NCBI GenBank assembly: GCA_019348265.1
Contig: JAHWJV010000154.1
Span: 1-7,978 of the forward strand
DNA: 7,978 nt
Source of the DNA: Gemmatimonadota bacterium
GTDB lineage: Bacteria > Gemmatimonadota > Gemmatimonadetes > Longimicrobiales > Longimicrobiaceae
Direction: 5' to 3'
Below the pieces are notes generated by a model. The model saw only the letters and a list, made by a program, of their open reading frames with translations, made no database searches and was not told the origin of the DNA. This document shows, in pieces, positions 6,995-7,978 of this stretch. The position numbers and the translations under genes are program-made. Position 1 is the stretch's first letter; each line of letters opens with the position of its first letter.

Positions 6995-7411
6995 TCAGTA
7001 CCCGTCCCGGGTCGGGGCCGCGGAGACCTGGATGGAGCCTGTCATCCCCGGGTGAAGGTCACACCGGTAATGGTAGGTCTGATCGGTTTCCGTGAAGGTG
7101 TGCTCGAGCGCGTTCCCGGGGGAGCGGGACGTCGTGCCGACCCATACCCCCTTCTGAACCGCGTTTTCGGGGGTGATCGTATGGGTGACGTTGCCGTCGT
7201 TCGTCCAGCGCACCCTGGTGCCCGGTGCCACACTCATGACCGACGGATTGAACTTCAAGTCCCGCGTGAGGCGTATTTCCAGGGGGGCCGACGCGGCGGG
7301 CGTCGCGGGCCCTGCGGGCCCGGCATCGGATGCCGAGTCCCCGCCGTCGGAGCAGGCGGCGGAGGCCACCACGAGAACCGATGCGAGCCGGGACAATGAC
7401 CAGTGATTCAC
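6995..7411 (-). CDS. Cupredoxin (plastocyanin/azurin-type) lipoprotein
   Basis: A 138-residue type 1 blue-copper protein that probably carries electrons in the periplasm or at a membrane surface. The GTG start at 7409-7411 is chosen because AGGAAGG lies nine bases upstream (+ strand 7421-7427) and because it yields a clean lipoprotein signal peptide ending at Cys20 in VASAAC. After a Gly/Ala/Pro-rich tether (21-42) comes one cupredoxin domain: LKFNPSVMSVAPGTRVRWTN, His77 in NVTHTI, and the ligand loop C117-D-L-H120-P-G-M123. All four copper ligands (His, Cys, His, Met) are present. The same frame is open upstream into a dehydrogenase fragment, so a fused product of at least 327 residues is formally possible, but it would carry an internal lipoprotein signal. 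The gene converges on the CE15 gene. Electron transfer from a sugar dehydrogenase is a plausible role. Confidence 0.88.
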   Translation of the reverse strand: MNHWSLSRLASVLVVASAACSDGGDSASDAGPAGPATPAASAPLEIRLTRDLKFNPSVMSVAPGTRVRWTNDGNVTHTITPENAVQKGVWVGTTSRSPGNALEHTFTETDQTYHYRCDLHPGMTGSIQVSAAPTRDGY

Positions 7412-7420
7412 TTTTCTACG

Positions 7421-7427
7421 CCTTCCT
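7421..7427 (-). promoter_or_regulatory. Shine-Dalgarno of the cupredoxin gene
   Basis: On the - strand this reads AGGAAGG with a nine-base spacer to the GTG at 7411. It decides the start and argues that the cupredoxin is an independent gene rather than only the tail of the open frame from the dehydrogenase fragment. Confidence 0.7.
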
Positions 7428-7432
7428 TGGTG

Positions 7433-7978
7433 AAGAGAGAGAGAGAGATACAGATTCCCGTCGGGCCCGAAAGCGATCGTGCCGCCGTTATGGTTGGATT
7501 GCGGGTGGGGCATCTCCAGGAGGATACGTTCCGACGCGGCGTCCGCTCGGTTACGGTCCGCCGACAACCGAAACTCGGAGAGACGGTTGACGTGATCGAA
7601 GCCGGCGGGGGTATCCGAACGCCGTGGCGTGCTGTAGTAGACGAAGAAGCGCCCGTTCGTGGCGTGGCCCGGGTGAAAAGCGAGCCCCAGCAGACCTCGC
7701 TCGTCATAGCCCGGCCGGAGTGGCACGAGCTTGCCGCGAACGTCGAGGAACGGCTCCGCGAGCAGGTTCGCGTCGGCCGCGAGGATCCGTATCACGCCGG
7801 TCTGGTCGACGATCATCCGCCGCCCCGCTCCTCCAGGGGGTTTTACCAGTGCAACAGGAGCGGTTAGACCCTCCGCCACCATCGCGAGCCCGATGCTGCT
7901 GGGCGCGTCCGGCTCGGTGGGGGCGTCACTCTCTCCGCACGCCACGCCGACGAAACCGATCAGGAGAAGAAGGCCGCT
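7433..7978 (-). pseudogene. N-terminal half of a second glucose/sorbosone dehydrogenase lipoprotein, truncated (window edge at 5' end)
   Basis: The frame enters from the right edge as SGLLLLIGFVGVACGESD, a lipoprotein signal with lipobox GVAC, so the true start lies beyond 7978; the GTG at 7943-7945 is inside the signal. The body matches the short, single-domain PQQ-dependent sugar dehydrogenase (GSDH) type: GLTAPVALVKPPGG, DQTGVIRIL, YDERGLLGLAFHPG, NGRFFVYYST, LSEFRLS, ERILLEMPHPQSNHNGG and AFGPDGNLYL. In this family the next residues should form a GDGG-type loop, followed by roughly 200 more residues including the GNRN segment. Instead it passes into a Leu-Ser run and then the cupredoxin leader. 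The catalytic propeller is therefore only about half present and the product should not be active. It belongs to a different subfamily from the multidomain protein at the left edge. Without the junction this would be an ordinary periplasmic sugar-oxidising lipoprotein. Confidence 0.75.
7434..7448. repeat. (AG)7A dinucleotide repeat at a gene junction
   Basis: Fifteen bases of perfect AG/CT dinucleotide lie exactly where recognisable dehydrogenase sequence ends on the - strand and the leader of the cupredoxin gene begins. On the - strand it encodes alternating Leu-Ser. Such tracts are uncommon in GC-rich coding sequence and are prone to slippage and to false assembly joins. Confidence 0.8.

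Noticed and set aside
7403..7867. + strand open frames opposite the dehydrogenase and cupredoxin
   Set aside because: The - strand carries clear GSDH and copper-ligand motifs; the + strand translations show no family features.
7943..7945. GTG as start of the right-edge dehydrogenase
   Set aside because: The frame stays open upstream and encodes a hydrophobic signal segment leading to the lipobox, so this GTG is an internal valine.
1..7978. The two dehydrogenase fragments as halves of one gene split by a circular or permuted contig
   Set aside because: They are on opposite strands, the right fragment's break is internal to the window, and the left protein belongs to the large multidomain subfamily while the right one is the short type.

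Overview
The window is very GC-rich, uses almost only G/C-ending codons and encodes mostly exported proteins: lipoproteins, a c-type cytochrome and polysaccharide-related enzymes. It suggests an environmental, polymer-degrading Gram-negative bacterium of the Gemmatimonadota or Acidobacteriota kind. That placement is inferred from family composition and base usage; no marker gene is present.

Layout. The left part (about 2-3968) is a tight + strand set of three genes joined by two ATGA stop/start overlaps: (i) a large multidomain protein, cut at its 5' end, with the end of a PQQ-type glucose/sorbosone dehydrogenase propeller, a PKD domain, a c-type cytochrome domain (CRACH) and a C-terminal sugar-binding-like beta domain; (ii) an exported DUF1080 protein (3-keto-disaccharide hydrolase family); (iii) a SUMF1/FGE-fold lipoprotein without the catalytic cysteines. 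They are followed on the same strand by a lipoprotein M14 metallopeptidase built like eukaryotic cytosolic carboxypeptidases (3999-5258). After a 90-base leader with a good ribosome site comes a complete CE15 glucuronoyl esterase (5349-6680). Working hypothesis: a periplasmic or outer-surface set for oxidative and hydrolytic handling of plant-type carbohydrate, with sugar oxidation coupled to a cytochrome, cleavage of the keto-sugar by DUF1080, and CE15 uncoupling lignin from glucuronoxylan.

The right part (6681-7978) is scrambled ground: a REP-like GC-rich hairpin element, a short orphan fragment that reads as alpha-2-macroglobulin, and, on the - strand, a small blue-copper lipoprotein gene directly behind the N-terminal half of a second, different glucose/sorbosone dehydrogenase. 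That dehydrogenase stops being recognisable at a CT microsatellite and then runs in frame into the cupredoxin gene. It could be a deletion scar, a gene fusion or a misassembly.

The first ~175 bases are abnormally C-rich (three T in 179 bases), yet their reading frame still resembles the expected dehydrogenase sequence. This looks like degraded base calls at a contig end rather than biology. Both edge genes are incomplete. I found no tRNA, rRNA, CRISPR array, insertion sequence or phage gene. No convincing new defence or mobile system is visible; the most unusual items are the right-hand junction, the M14 protein with an altered DLNR motif, and the cysteine-less FGE-like lipoprotein in a redox operon.
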